This document shows positions 23,985 through 37,412 of a stretch of 64,000 nt of DNA, piece by piece. The translations under genes and the position numbers were made by a program. Source of the DNA: Silene conica (Eukaryota > Streptophyta > Magnoliopsida > Caryophyllales > Caryophyllaceae); assembly GCA_029255685.2 (NCBI GenBank), contig CM055319.2:36528530-36592529 (forward strand), in the 5' to 3' direction. The stretch's first letter is position 1. Each line of letters opens with the position of its first letter. Below the pieces are notes generated by a model, which saw nothing but the letters and a program-made list of their open reading frames with translations, did not search any database and had not been told where the DNA came from.

Positions 23985-24034
23985 TTTATACAGTATGTTT
24001 TATACTAATTTTAGTATAAAACATACTGTATAAA
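23985..24034. repeat. Perfect 24-bp inverted repeat with 2-bp spacer
   Basis: Left arm 23985-24008 (TTTATACAGTATG...) and right arm 24011-24034 are exact reverse complements around TT. A partial copy of one arm recurs at about 24095-24120. The long perfect hairpin lies inside the Helitron; no flanking duplication shows it to be a separate element. Confidence 0.9.
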
Positions 24035-24359
24035 ATAAGGTACAATAGAGAAAGTCATTCTTCAGAATAGTGCACAATAGAGATTCGTTAAAACTAAAAT
24101 TAGTATAAAACAAACTGTATAAACTAACCTTTATTGCCTTCACTGGTTTTTCTTTTACTGTTCTTTGGTGCTTGTTGTTGAGATTTAGATCCTGCCATGG
24201 AAATAATTGTTTTTTATTTGAGGTTTGTTTCGAGATAGCTTCTAATACGTGATATGGAATTGTGTTACACTATTTGTAGGACTTAACAATTTTAGAATTC
24301 TAATAATCTGGTTATAGAACATTCCAAGAATGACACAGTTATCTAAAAGACAAAGATTT

Positions 24360-24660
24360 GAATGAGTCTCTTATTTTTTGGGAAATTGAAAAAAAAAATC
24401 ATTTGACACGTTTTTTTTATGTGAATTGCAATTTACAGTTTATTTTATGGGAAATTGGAAAAAATTAAAATTTTAATCAGTCTTGACACGTTTTTTTAAT
24501 GTGAAATGCAATTAAAAGTTTATTTTATGGGAAATTGGGAAGAAGATAAATTTGAATCAGTCTTGACACTTTTTTTATGTGACTTGCAATTAATAGTTTA
24601 TTTTATGGGAAACTGGAAAAAAGAAAAATTTGAATCAGTCCTTTATTTTATGGGAAATTG
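24360..24660. repeat. Direct repeats of about 80 bp around TTTTATGGGAAATTGG
   Basis: About four imperfect copies, each with TTATTTTATGGGAAATTG, then AATCAGTC and TTGACACGTTTTTTT. The CACTA element at 24661 is inserted in the last copy; related sequence resumes at 35764. Confidence 0.8.
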
Positions 24661-24682
24661 CACTACTACATTTTGATTCTAT

Positions 24683-25040
24683 AGCAACACTCCACTATTG
24701 TTGCATAATGTCATATAAGTGTTGCTATAGAGTTTATGCAACACTTAATGAAGTGCTGTATAAAGTCTCGTTGCATTAGCTCATTGCAACACTTTATGCA
24801 ACACTTTTTGAACTATTGCAACACTTTTATAAAGTGTTACATATGTTACTTTTATGCAACACTTTTTTCAAATGCAATGGCAACATTTTTATTTTCTAAT
24901 GCAACACTTCTTGTGAAAAATTAGCAACACTTATATCGAACAAATGCGACATTTTTATTTTGAGAACGCAACACTAGTTACGTCCAAAAACAACACTTAT
25001 ACTAAACAAACGCAACACTAGTTCATCCAAACACAATAGA
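24683..25040. repeat. Left subterminal repeats of the larger CACTA
   Basis: At least a dozen copies of GCAACACTT or its close variants, on both strands. In En/Spm such motifs are bound by the TNP1/TNPA-type protein, which brings the two ends together. The right end (35560-35740) has the same motif. Confidence 0.9.
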
Positions 25041-25257
25041 GAGTTGCAATTCTTAATAATCGTGTATTATTGCATATCATTCAAAAATTACAATAGAATT
25101 ATTCATCTCAAAAATCAATGTCAATTACATTTCCAAAAAAGATTAAAAATAGAACTTCGCAAATGTTTAAGTACACAAAAAGTGTACCAAATGTTTAAAA
25201 TAGAACAAATGATTTAACGATTATTATTAAATAAAAGTCTTCATGTCGTTGTAGTAC

Positions 25258-28200
25258 TCAAGATAAGTACTCCTTGACAACTTCTGGAGGTAGCCTTTCT
25301 AAAAACTTTGTGAGTATTTGGTCTCTGATTAAGTCTCTTTGATTTTCAATATTTTGCTCCATGCTCTCTAACTCAGCTTTTCTCGTGAGATATTGTTCAT
25401 CCTGTTCTTTGTTTCGTCTGCTCAATTCGTAGTCCATGTCTTTTCGCAAATCTTCACGTAGACTAGTTTTCAAAGAATCCAAAATATCGGCTGGAACCAC
25501 ATAAGACGTTTGTGTACCATTCACCTCCTTTAACTTTTTATTTGACACACCCCTGCCAAATAATCTACGCCGACCGTCATATTCCTTGCCCATGACACCC
25601 AAAAATGGGTCTGTTAGGCATTCCCCATCATCAGGTACATAAGTCTTCATTTCAGTCTATAAATAGACAGTCACGAGTAAAAAAATAATCACAAAGCATC
25701 AGAATAACTATAAACATAGCAGAATTGCTTTACTTACTATCTTTCTTTCTGTATCGTCATACGCGTCTTTGTACTTGTTTCCTGGTTTTCTTGCACGAGT
25801 ATGCTCAAACAATTGAGAAAGAGTAGGGGGCTCGTGGTCTGGATTTCCATTTTTCTGTAAAATGATTAAGAATTTAATTTATGCTTCAGTAAATATCTAT
25901 TTCCTATGGTTCATATAACTGATGCGTCAGCCAGTAAAATTAAATTACCAGTTCCTCTCGTATACGTGCGAAACTTTTTGGGCCAGCGGTGTGCATTTTC
26001 CTCTGAGCCAACCGACGATCGCGGTTACGACAACATCGTCTCTGCACATTAAAGCAATGCATACAAATGAAATTCGACAAAAGCAGTAGCATTAGTGAAT
26101 TCACTATAGTTGCATAACAGCAACACAGTTGCTGTAATTCAAGAGCTCTATATGAATCACTGTTAACCCATCATTTCGAAAAATCTAATGTGCCCCTTAA
26201 CAATTTCTGAGTAGAGTAGCCGTATTACGTTGACGTTGGACTGGACTCTGGATCTCCGGTGGTCTGAGATGATGAACAAGTTATAATGGGATGAGAATGG
26301 GAAGAGGAGGGAGATCAGAATTGGTGAGCAGAGTCCAATGTGAATGTGGGTGACGGTCTGATGTGTATTTTTTCTACGGGAGTGGTGAAGTGGTGGCCAT
26401 TATCCTTTATTTTACCATGTCAACTCCCTCCTACATCTCAAATACATTTTCAGGACTGTCAATAAGCTCATTACAAACGATAAGCTTAAAATGCATTGTT
26501 TCGTAATTATGAAGCCTAAACGAATATAGACCGTCTTACTGGAACTTGTTTCGAATAATGTTAACCACCCATACCATAGTTCAAGAGTAGAAAATCAGAA
26601 AGGAAGGTTAGTAATGAGAATTGAAAAGGTATCCTTATAAGTTTAGAACTGCATCATGGTTAATGAGGCAGGCTATGTTGCTAATCTATTACGAGCCTTT
26701 GTTGAGAAATCAACACCCATACCATACTTCTCAAAAAGATGAAACAAATCATCACATGGAGCAGCTGACTACCAATCTGTCACCAATAAGTTCCTATACA
26801 AGTAGTTATTCTTTGTTTTAATTCATTATTCGAAAGACTGAAACCAGATTACAGCAACACAGTTGCTGTAATTACAGCAACACAGTTTCTGGAATTCACT
26901 AATAACAAGCATAGCAGAGCAGTGCTGGAATTCACTATAGTTGCAGAATTAGACCATTCAACCTACACTACGGTCGTATACTACTACCATAACAAGCATT
27001 CACTAATAACCCCAACATACTTAAGTACAATTCACATAACCAACCCAAAACAAGGACGAATAACCTCAACAAAAAATAAGAACAGTATGCAACAAGTAGA
27101 ATATGATCACCTTCTAAGACTTCTTTTTCCATTTGGCAAGTAATTTTAGGAAGTCGTCATCAGGAACTAGGTTAGATCGATGTCGCCACCTACTTTTATC
27201 ATCTTTATAGGCGTAGAAATGCTTTTTCTTGAAACGACTTTTGTAGACTCTCCATGAATCTCTAATAGTCTTCATTACCCATTCTTTACCTTCTTCCGGC
27301 ACCATATATTTTGTCTGCATTAAATCAAACGATTTCGTACAAGTTTGGGAAAAAAATGGGTACTACTGAATTCAAATAAGCTACATTTGAAACGAGTCAT
27401 ACCAATACATATTCCCACAATTTTTCTTTTTCTTTGTCAGGTACTTTCCGCCAAGAGTCAAAGACTAAGGGTACATAGGTATAATCTCGAGCTAATGTAC
27501 CCAAAAAGCGAGCAAATTCACCTACAATGTCCTTTTTCGGAATAACGGGACCAATTGGTTGCCCATACTCGTTCAGAATGATGGCCACCTTGTTCTTCGT
27601 TGATCGGTTGTGTACATGGGGTAACATGGATGGTCCTCTAGTGCCACCTTCCGAGATAGCTACGAGCAAATTATAAGAGAACATCCATATAATATACACT
27701 AATATACAATAATTATAAAATGCATATAAGAAACTAGTATTAATTTACCATCTTGTTGAAGATCTTGATTATCCAAGTTTATTTCCTCACTCTCATCTTC
27801 TGGATATTCCTCTTCATCACTATCAGCATTCTCGCCTTCAGTGCTACTATCTGTTAGATCTTCTCCAAAACATGCTGCTATAAGTTCATCTCGTTGCAGT
27901 TGAGATGAATTTCCGTAACATACTGCATGTTTGTTTTAGAAGTTGAAATTAAAAACTAAATGGCCAGATGAACTACACGTTATGATATCGAACAATTACC
28001 TCCCATCGTATCTCCTTCAGTAGGTGATGGCTGGATATCACTTTCATGCGCCTTTGAGCCAATGTTTGAGTCTTCCGGATCAGAGGTGAAATGTGAGGAC
28101 TGATGAAAATCTTTACTTAAATCTTTTTCTATTTGCATCTGGTTTCTCTTCAAGATTAAGTCAGCCATAGTCGGGTTAAGGTCATTATATGCATCCTGCC

Positions 28201-30036
28201 TTACCCCCGTCTGATCTTTGTCAAAGAGTTGTGGAAGCTTGAACCTTTCTTCGTGTTTCTTAGCTTGACTTTGATTTCTCAGTCTAGTATAGTTGGAGTA
28301 TCTCGTCACTGACCCTGGTGGTATAAATTTTGAACGTTGCTGATTACCAGACTTAGAAGCCTGAGAAACCTGCATAAACATAAATTATATAGGTCAGTGA
28401 TTAGTATTCATGGACCAGGATTAGTATTCATGGACCAGGTCTAGTATATGAGCAGTAGGAACCTGCATAAACATAAATTATATAGGTCAGTGATGTTGTT
28501 GGGTGTTCTGAGCAGTAGGCCGGATTGTTCCAGATTCAGATTCATACACCAGCAGAAAGGCTTATAACTGTTAATGGTGTAGGTAGCTGCGAGTGTAGTG
28601 ACAGAAGGATGTGCAGCAATCGTGAGTAATGTGTGGTAGCAGATACAAAAAGTGTAGAATCAGAATGTACATCAGTAGTAGAGTAAGGTAGTATTATCAA
28701 TACATAGCAGTGGGGGGGTCTATTGCAATAGCAGTGAGGGTAGTATGCAGTAGAGTAGTGCATTAGGTGCAGTAGCTTAGTAATGTAGTGTGTGGGGGGT
28801 CAGTAGCAGTAAGTATAGGCATAAGTAGTAGACTAGTAGTACCATGTAGTGACAGACCAGCAGCGACAAAATATTAAACCAGTAACTGCAGTGTGCAGTA
28901 ACTGTGAATGCAGTGGTGACAGATAGAAATGCAATGGAGGCAATGGAGTAGGGATACGTAGCATTCAGTAGCAGTCTAAATGACTGTCACAACAGTAGAG
29001 GCAGAATGTTAGAACATTCTTCAATGTAACTAAGTTGTTAATGACTACGCTAAATCAGATTCTATTACAAATTATGGGAATATATATCTCCAAATGAACT
29101 GTGAGGAGGTGGTATAAGATGCTCAAGTTGTCGATTATAAGGGTCGGATTCTTAACCGGAGTACAAATTCTGTAAAAGACAAGCAGAGGCAAGTATCAGG
29201 CTAGAAATCAGAACCTCAGTTTAACAAGATGCTAGGTTAGGTAGATACTCATACTTGAACCATTATTATCTAGTTTGATACTGCCACAAGCAAAACCTAA
29301 CCTAAACATCAGCTATGAATGCTACATATGTTCTTGTTTTTAGTCAAATTTATAGATTATATACCTACTGATCGATACTGGATCAGTTTTTATATAACTA
29401 CTTCATTCTTCCTGCATTATTTTGAAAGCCTTGCAGCACTACTACTCCATATAATCTACACTAAGACACCTACTACTGCACTATTATATCTGCAGAATTC
29501 CAGCCCCACAACTCTACTGATCTGCCTTAAAACACCATCATCCATCATACAGAACTGATCCTACTGCTCAGAACAGACCCTAGCATGACCTGATCCTACT
29601 GCTCAGAACAGACCCTAGCAAGCAGAACACCCTACAACATCCCTGCGCATACAGAATTGTGCACCAGACCAGCATAAATCCCTACTGACCTGCTATCATT
29701 CCTTATTTGCTACACCCATATACTCACTTATTTATATATAAATGAAATATGAACAAAGAAAAAGTATGTAGACCATGTAATCTTTTGATAACGAACTTCA
29801 GCATTTACTTCAGCGTCCTCTTCCTCATCGTGGCTAGGTACATAATCCGCATCTTTGTTGTTCGAATGATTTGTTCTTCCTGGCATAATTCGTCTTCGTC
29901 TTTTGTTCTTGCTACCTTCCACAAGGCTTGTAACCGAACGTACGAGGTTAGGTAACCCACTCTCTTTCAGCCTGGCCTTATTCTGTGCTATTCTTTCAAT
30001 GCGAGCTCTCTCATATTCATTCAAGCTTTCAGACAT
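25258..30036 (-). CDS. TNP1-like / Transposase_24 (Ptta/En/Spm) protein, 8-exon model
   Basis: Predicted exons on the minus strand: 30036-29809, 28369-28000, 27922-27749, 27659-27403, 27314-27121, about 26039-25949, 25854-25738 and 25656-25258. All junctions are GT/AG; the phases agree and give 609 residues. The fifth donor and sixth acceptor are the least certain. Early residues start MSESLNEYERARIERI, with a basic KRRRR patch likely to be a nuclear signal. The middle carries the conserved core (LNEYGQPIGP, then FDSWRKVPDKEKEKLW, then W.VYKSRFKKKHF), then the AGPKSFARIREEL and NPDHEPPTLSQLFEHT motifs of Transposase_24, and a C-terminal coiled coil. In En/Spm the second protein binds subterminal repeats, here probably GCAACACTT. 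It lies downstream of, and in the same direction as, the transposase gene. Confidence 0.8.
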
Positions 30037-30237
30037 ACTAAAACTGCAAAATGACACATTTATTATAACTGACAAAATAAGCCACATCAAAAGAGAGACA
30101 AAATGTCACATTAATTATTATAAAAGAGACAAAATAACAAATTTATTTTAACTGAAACTGCAAAAATGTCACATTAATTATCACAAAAGCCACATCAAAG
30201 AGAAACTATAAATGTATAAAAAATAGATTAACGCTAC

Positions 30238-33200
30238 TCATAAGTCCCCATCATTTTGTTCTTCCTCAGCTTGCATCCAGTCCCATAAGGTATCATCATT
30301 GTCGTCACTGTCACCATTTAAATCACGCAAATTATTAGTGTTAGCCAATACACTATTTGCGTCAACAATCATGGGATCCATATCTTCTCTTGACAATCTG
30401 ACATTTTCTTCAGGTTCTGTGCTTCCAGAATGCATTATAAGGTCATTATTAGGTTCTTCAGTTTCAATGCTATAATCAAAGATGTCTCTTGGAACCTTAG
30501 TCATGACATATTGCAACCCATCTACGATTGGATCTGCCACATAAAAGACTTGATGCACTTGGGATGGCATGACAAACGGATCATCCACTGAACAATATTT
30601 GGTCACATTAACACAAGTCAACCCGTAGTCATCTTTCTCCACTTGATACCACTCACAGCGAAACATAACAACAGTAAACCTAGACCAATAGTTAAGCTCT
30701 ATAATTTCTAGAATTGAACCGTAATACGTAACATCCCCATCAATAGGATTTTTGTCTTTAGAGCTAGCAAAGCTTGAAGTTAAAGCAGAGAGGGTTACTC
30801 CACTATTTTGTGTTTTGCATCTGGCATCGCGTGATTTAGTATAAAACTCATAACCATTTGCATAATAACCCTTGAATCTTTTAGCTATAGGACTAGGTCC
30901 TTTAGCAAGCCAAAATATTTGCTCAGAGACACCTTCTTGAGTCGCCTTTTCCTTCAACCAGCTTGGGAAATCATGACTGTGATTCCGAGCACGTTTCCAT
31001 TTGCTTTTACTTCTTTGGAGGTTTACAAAAGCTTCATGTTCTCTACATGAAACAGTAAATCAATAAATGCGGAAATAATGAAAGGAAACGTATGTACTTA
31101 TAAATTAATGAATATGATATAATGTTAGTAGTCAAATTATATGTTAAAGTTACTTACTTTATGCACTGATCAACCTCTTCACTATCTGAGTTGAATAATG
31201 CGTAACGATGCGCCTGTGCAGCTACTTTAGTGTCCAGAGTAAACACCCGTCCATTTCTTTGCTTCTTTCCTCCCAAAGGATGACCACAACTTGAAAAAAT
31301 TGTAGCGTCAAGTTCTTCTGTTTCATTAGAAGGCATGTCACATGTGCTTCTGTTATCTCTAGTCTTGCCTCCGTCCACATACCGAGAACAAAAATTCATG
31401 CATTCCTCAATCAAATAACCTTCTGCAATAGATCCTTCTGGACGACCTCTATTTCGCACATAGGACTTCAATTTGCATAAATATCTTTCAATGAAATACA
31501 TCCCTCTCCCTTGCACAGGACCCCCAAGCCTAACTTCCTCTACTAGGTGAATGGGCAGATGAACCATGATGTCGAAGAAGCTTGGGAGAAATATTTTTTC
31601 TAAGTCACATAATGTGTGGATAATTTCAGATTCTAAGTAATCAAGTTCATCTTGACTAAGGACTTTACTGTACAGTCTTCGGAAAAAATTCCCTAATATA
31701 ATCAAAGGAACAGCCACATGCTTGGGAAGGCACCTTCTCACAGCAACTTGAAGTAAGTAATGGAAAATGATGTGAGCATCATGACTTTTATATCCTGAAA
31801 CTTTCCTTTGCGCTAAATTCACACATCGCGAAATATTAGAGCCGAAGCCATAAGGAAGTTTTGCTTCTTTCAAAGCACGACAAAAGATATCCTTTTCTTT
31901 TGTAGACATGGAATAACATGCCTTCGGGAAAAAGACATGTCTCTGGTCTTCTGACAATTGAGGCTGTAGATCCTCTTTGATACCCATATCTAATAAGTCA
32001 AAACGAGCATTTGGGTGATCCTTACTCTTACCAGAGATATCCAATAAAGTTCCGAGTACGTTGTCAAAAACATTTTTTTCAATATGCATCACGTCTAGGT
32101 TATGCCTACATTTATTGTGCTTCCAGTAAGGCAATTCAAAAAATATAGACTTCTTCTTCCATGGGCACTGACTTTTATTCTTTTGTTTTTCTTTCTTCCC
32201 AAAAGAATTCACAAAGTCAGACAACTCATCTAATACATGAAATCTTGTCAAGGGTCTGGGAGGGGGTCTTTCTTCAAATTTTCCATTAAAAGACTTCTTA
32301 TCACGGCGCAAAGGATTATTAGCGTCTAAAAATCTACGACCACCCATATAGCACATTTTTTTGCTATGCTTCAAATATAAGGAATCAGTCTCATGGTTAC
32401 AACTTGGACATGCAAACTTCCCTTTTGTTTTCCATCCGGATAACATTGAATTCCCCGGAAAATCACTAATTGTCCATGTCAAAGCAGCATGTAACTTAAA
32501 TGTTTCATTCCTAAATTTGTTATACGTATCAAGCCCTACATTCCATAAATCTTTTAATTCCTCAATTAAAGGCTGTAAGTATACGTCAATGTTATTCCCA
32601 GGACCCTCAGGACCGGGAATGAGTAGTGATAGCATAAAATATTCATGTTTCATGAACATCCAAGGTGGCAAGTTGTAATTGACCAACACAACGGGCCATG
32701 TACTGTGACATACACTCATAGTTCGAAATGGATTAAACCCATCAGATGCCAATCCTAACCTTACATTTCTAGGATCATTAGCAAAGTTAGGGTATAGAGA
32801 ATCAAAGTCCTTCCACGCTGACCCGTCCGCAGGGTGTCTTAGATACCCATCTTTCGGACGTTTATCAGCATGCCATGTCATAGCTTCTGCAATTTCTGAA
32901 TTCATATAAACTCTTTGTAACCTAGGTGGCAGTGGAAAATGCCATAATACCTTTGCAGGTATTTGACGACTATTCTTAGTGTTTGAAGTCTTATTAGATG
33001 AATTCTCTTCGCATTTTTTCCACTTAGAGGCATGACATTTAAAACACTCTTCAGCATTTTCAAACTCTTTCCAAAATAGCATACAATCATTAGGACACGC
33101 ACATATTTTTCTGTAATCAAGACCCAAATCCTTCACAATATTCTTAGCTTCTGTGTAGTTGACCGGAATTTTGGCCTCTGGAACCATGTCTCTTAACAAT

Positions 33201-33721
33201 TGAAGGAGTTCATTAAATGCCACATTACTAATTCCATGAAGTGTCTTGTACAAAAAAAGTCGAATAATGAAAGACAATTTTGAAAAATTCTTACAGCCCG
33301 GGAATAATTCTTGTTGACCCTCTTCAACCAACTTATAAAACTTTTTAGCTTCATCATTAGGACCATTCTGTACGTTAGTGGGACCTTCACAACAACTTCT
33401 AAATCTGTCCTCTAACAATGTGTCGGTATTGTCATTGAAAATTGGTTCTTCATCAAGGGTTTCAACTATGGGTTCAGTTGATAAAGGATCCTCTCCATGA
33501 AAGGTCCAAACATGATAATTCTCAACATAACCAAATCCTTTTAAATGATCATACACCTCATGTCTTCGTAACCAATAACGGTTTGCACACCTCTTACATG
33601 GACATCTTATTTGACTCCCATGAACACCCTTAGAAAATGACACATTAAGGAACTCAATGACTCCATTTTCAAACTCAGGCAAACGTCTAGCTATATACAT
33701 CCAACTTCTATCATTCCTCAT
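30238..33721 (-). CDS. TNP2-type CACTA transposase, two exons, apparently intact
   Basis: Exon 1 is 33721-31158 and exon 2 is 31042-30238, joined by a GT/AG intron (GTAAGT donor) that keeps the frame, giving 1122 residues. Domains: N-terminal transposase-associated zinc region (about 5-75, CPCKRCAN); Transposase_21 core (about 260-480) with the RLGLASDGFNPF signature near residue 318; DUF4218 (about 655-770); and, from exon 2, DUF4216 (about 930-1030, YYGSILEIIELNYW). The order and length match full plant TNP2/TNPD transposases. The protein should cut and rejoin CACTA ends in the nucleus. The start is the ATG before RNDRSWMY. The first exon alone also reads to a stop just past the donor, so an unspliced form would lack DUF4216. 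Confidence 0.93.
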
Positions 33722-35022
33722 CCTCTGAATTCTGGATTAAATAAGCACAAATTAATATATACTTAAGCATGTCATGTTATATGTTATGTTCTTTTTGAAA
33801 GCAGAAATCAAGCTATAAGAAGCTAGTTATATAACAGTAGGCCTGCATTTGTATCTCCCTAATAAGTCTATAACAGACATTAATCAACAAAAGGCAAAGC
33901 TTCATACGAATCTACGATGAATACGCATTAATTAATCAACGAAAGGCAAAGCTTCATACGAATCTACAATAAGTCTATAACAGGCATTAATTTGCCACTG
34001 CACATACATTAATCTGCTACTGCGCTTCTATTATTCGGTCACTGCATATCTGATATTTTGCTATTAATGCGTATTACTACTCTATGTCCTACTTCTGTTT
34101 CTGCACTACTACTCTATTACAGTACCATGAACTGCTGGTGTAGTATAGCTATTTCCTACTGCCAATTTGTCACTGCTACTACTGCTCTACGTACACTTAC
34201 AGCCTATTTCTGTTTCCGCACTACTACTTCTCATTATGAAACAACAATTGAAACTACTTGAAAAGGATTACTGAGTGTTGAGAATTAGTAGTGCAGATAC
34301 AATTGAAACTACAATTGAAACAACAATTGAAACTACTGTACGAGTATACTACTTACCTTTCGTTAGAAAAGGATTACTGAGTCTCGAGAATTAGTAGTGC
34401 AGAAACAACAATTAAAACAACAACTAAAACAACAATTTTGAAACAACAATTGAAACTACAGAACGAAAATACTACTTACCTTTCGAAAAAAAAAGAACTT
34501 CATACTAATCTACGATAAATAGGCATTATAACGAAAGGCAGATAGGCATTATAACGAAAGGCAGACATCACGAAACAACAATTTAATTGAAATAATAACA
34601 TTGTCACAATACGAATATGATTATATGCAGGGACGGATAGATAAACAACAATTGAATTGAGATAATAACAAAATGATAACAATAATTGAAATTGAAGTAT
34701 CATACCTATTATCAGAAATCCCAATCAATTATACTGAATATGAATTTCGCCGGCTGAGTAAGAATCAAAGTTGAAATATGAATATGAATATCGCGTGCAA
34801 ATCAATTATATTGAATATGAATATCGCGTGAAAATCAAACCGCTGATGGAGCTTTTTTTGGTTTTTGTTTCTGGGAATGATAATGATGAACGCGGGATAG
34901 ACGATGAAGACGTACTGTATATTGGTTTTTGTTTCAAACCGCTGATGGAGCTTATAATTAATTAGACGTATTATAATTAATTAGATAGCTAGGGTTTAAT
35001 TAGTTTATTAGGGTTTATTTTT

Positions 35023-35470
35023 AGGTGCTTAGTTTTTTTACCAAATTTCATTATAGCGCTAAAACGAGATGGCTAAATTGTTTTACCCAAATTCAAATTG
35101 TTTTTTTATTTTAATTGAAAAGTTTAAGAGGCGCTTAGTTTTTTTTACCAAATTTCATTATAGCGCTAAAACGAGATGGCTGAATTGTTTTACCCAAATT
35201 CAAATTGTTTTTTTATTTTAATTGAAAAGTTTAAGAGGCGCTTAGTTTTTTTTACCAAATTTCATTATAGCGCTAAAACGAGATGGCTGAATTGTTTTAC
35301 CCAAATTCAAATTGTTTTTTTATTTTAATTGAAAAGTTTAAGAGGCGCGCGCTTAATTAGTTTTTTTTACCAAATTTCAATTCATTATAGCGCTAAAACG
35401 AGATGGCTGAATTGTTTAATTTACCCAATTATTTCAAATTGTTTTTTTATTTTAATTGAAAAGTTTAAGC
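35023..35470. repeat. Four tandem copies of a 106-bp unit
   Basis: Units start near 35023, 35130, 35236 and 35343. Each contains ACCAAATTTCATTATAGCG, ACGAGATGGCT and a long T-run, and the last copy has small insertions. The array sits between the transposase gene and the right end of the CACTA element, where promoter sequences would be expected. Confidence 0.9.
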
Positions 35471-35763
35471 GCTTAAACGAAATTAATTGGAAAATTTTAG
35501 AGATACGTATGTATATATATATGTATGTGACGAAAATGTATGTATGTAACGAAAATGTTGCACAAGTGTTGCTAGAAAATGCAACAATTGTATAAGAATG
35601 TTGCAATTAAAGTAATATATTGCAACACTTACTTAAAGTGATGCATTATGTAGATAATAAGCAACATTTTTAAATAAAGCGTTGCATAATTAAGTAAAAA
35701 TTGCAACACAACGCGTAAGTGTTGCACACGAAATGTTGCATTAGGTCTCTTTTTGTAGTAGTG

Positions 35764-36599
35764 TTGGAAAATTGGAATCAGTTGTTTATTTAATGTGTAT
35801 TGAATCAGTGTTTCATTTCATGTAAAATTGGAATAAGTTGTTTATTTAATGACATGCTCTCCATCTGATTTTATATAATTGAATAAAGTGAGACTAAGTC
35901 ATCAAGAAATAAATTAATTTGTATTATTAATTTTAGATAATTGAATAAAGTGAAATGTCACCTAAAATGAAATGATTGAAGTTATTGTATAATTTATCCT
36001 ATAATAAAAGGTGATTGACCAGAGTACGACCTCTAAAAAGTGAAAGAATATTATCAAGATATCAATCTTGATTATATGTAATGTATATTATTATTTGGAG
36101 TAAATAAACAGTTATTCGTATAATATAATTGTTTGTTATGTTGTTGCCTTATTGGTAGGAGATTAGTATAGTTCTATATATTGCAAGATTATCATGAATG
36201 AGAAATAGAACCATTTAATTTTCCAATACAAATATTCTTCTGATATGGAAACACAATCATAGAGTCCTCTGGTTGAGTAATTCACAAAACGTGAAAGTGC
36301 TAAACAGGCTGTTATATTTTGTTTGCTAAGTCAAATTATTTCTTTGTATGAAGATTTTATTGTGGCCCCATAATTTTAAATAAACTATTAGATAAAGTTA
36401 AATAAGAAAAAGTACAAAAAGGAATTACGTTTGATAGATAGAACTTAGCAACCACATAAATTGTCAAAACGGCAATATTTGTTTCAGTTACACAAATTCG
36501 ATAAAATTCAAAACACTGGTTCTTTTCTGAAATACCATTAATTGTCAAAAGTAATGTCTTTCTGTAACTACCACAATTCTGAACATAGTAAATCGGTTT
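35764..36599. other. Helitron interior, non-coding
   Basis: AT-rich sequence with repeats of AAATTGGAAT(C/A)AGTTGTTTATTTAATG that continue the array interrupted at 24660. No gene is recognised before the end of the RPA-like gene at 36600. Confidence 0.6.
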
Positions 36600-36785
36600 T
36601 CACTTCTCCTTCTTCACGATTACAGTTTTCTTGGTTGCGGAGCATGCATCACCAGTTTCACAGCCAAATTCTATTTGCACTCCACTTTGTCCAACCGTAC
36701 TTAGATGTGGTCTCTTAAGAGGGGTGATTTTTGGGCTACACTCAGCAGTCTCGGAATTCTCCTGCATCAATGGTAAGTATTTATC

Positions 36786-37412
36786 TACTGTCAACAGTAA
36801 AGTTTCATCATCAAAGACGACTTTTATAAAATGTTAATTACCTCGTGGTTAAGAACATATTTAACCTGTAACTTATATTGGCCTTTCAAACGCTGACTAA
36901 TTCTTTTTATCTAATTTTTTGTCAGTGGTTCTATACATGTGAGTTCTTTCATTGGTGCATAAAGTTTGTCTGAACTTAAATATGGAATATCTAGACTTCT
37001 TTAAAAAGCACAAACTTCACTATCTTGCACGCTACCTTCTACTTTTCCAGCTCAGTTTATTCTGTTCCTGTGAGTTAGTATATTAACTGGCTAAATTGGC
37101 TAAATTACTCAATAAATTTCCTTTTGTTCCTGTGCCTAAGTATATTAGTTTATTCTGTGCCTAAGTATATTAATTTCCTTCTGTTCCTGCCGTATATTAG
37201 TTTATTCTGTGCCTAAGTATATTAATTTCCTTCTGTTCCTGCTCAGTTTGGGGGTAGTCTAATTATTAATAAAGGAGGTAAAGAACAGATTTATATACTG
37301 TCAACAGTAAAGTTTCATCATCAAAGGCAACTTTCATAAAATGTTAATTACCTCGTGGTTAAGAATAGATTTAACCTGTAACTTATTTTGGCCTTTCAAA
37401 CGCTGATTGATG
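36786..37412. repeat. Direct repeat pair of about 115 bp inside the Helitron
   Basis: The blocks 36786-36902 and 37296-37412 share CTGTCAACAGTAAAGTTTC and TACCTCGTGGTTAAGAA, with few differences. Between them lies a small array of TTATTCTGTGCCTAAGTA and TTCCTTCTGTTCCTG units (about 37060-37250). The pair falls within the last intron of the RPA-like gene. Confidence 0.85.

Larger units (their letters stand above)
24661..35763 (-). mobile_element. CACTA (En/Spm) transposon, 11.1 kb, two genes, looks autonomous
   Basis: The ends are CACTACTACA and TGTAGTAGTG, flanked by the 3-bp duplication TTG (24658-24660 and 35764-35766). Both ends are loaded with subterminal repeats of GCAACACTT in both directions (about 24683-25040 and 35560-35740). 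Two minus-strand genes fill the middle: a TNP2-type transposase (30238-33721) and a TNP1/Transposase_24-type protein (25258-30036). Both can be read without breaks through plausible splice sites. A four-copy tandem repeat (35023-35470) lies upstream of the transposase. The introns hold low-complexity AGCAGTAG-like DNA (about 28560-28990). With exact ends, exact target duplication and open genes this is a candidate self-sufficient element. Confidence 0.93.
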
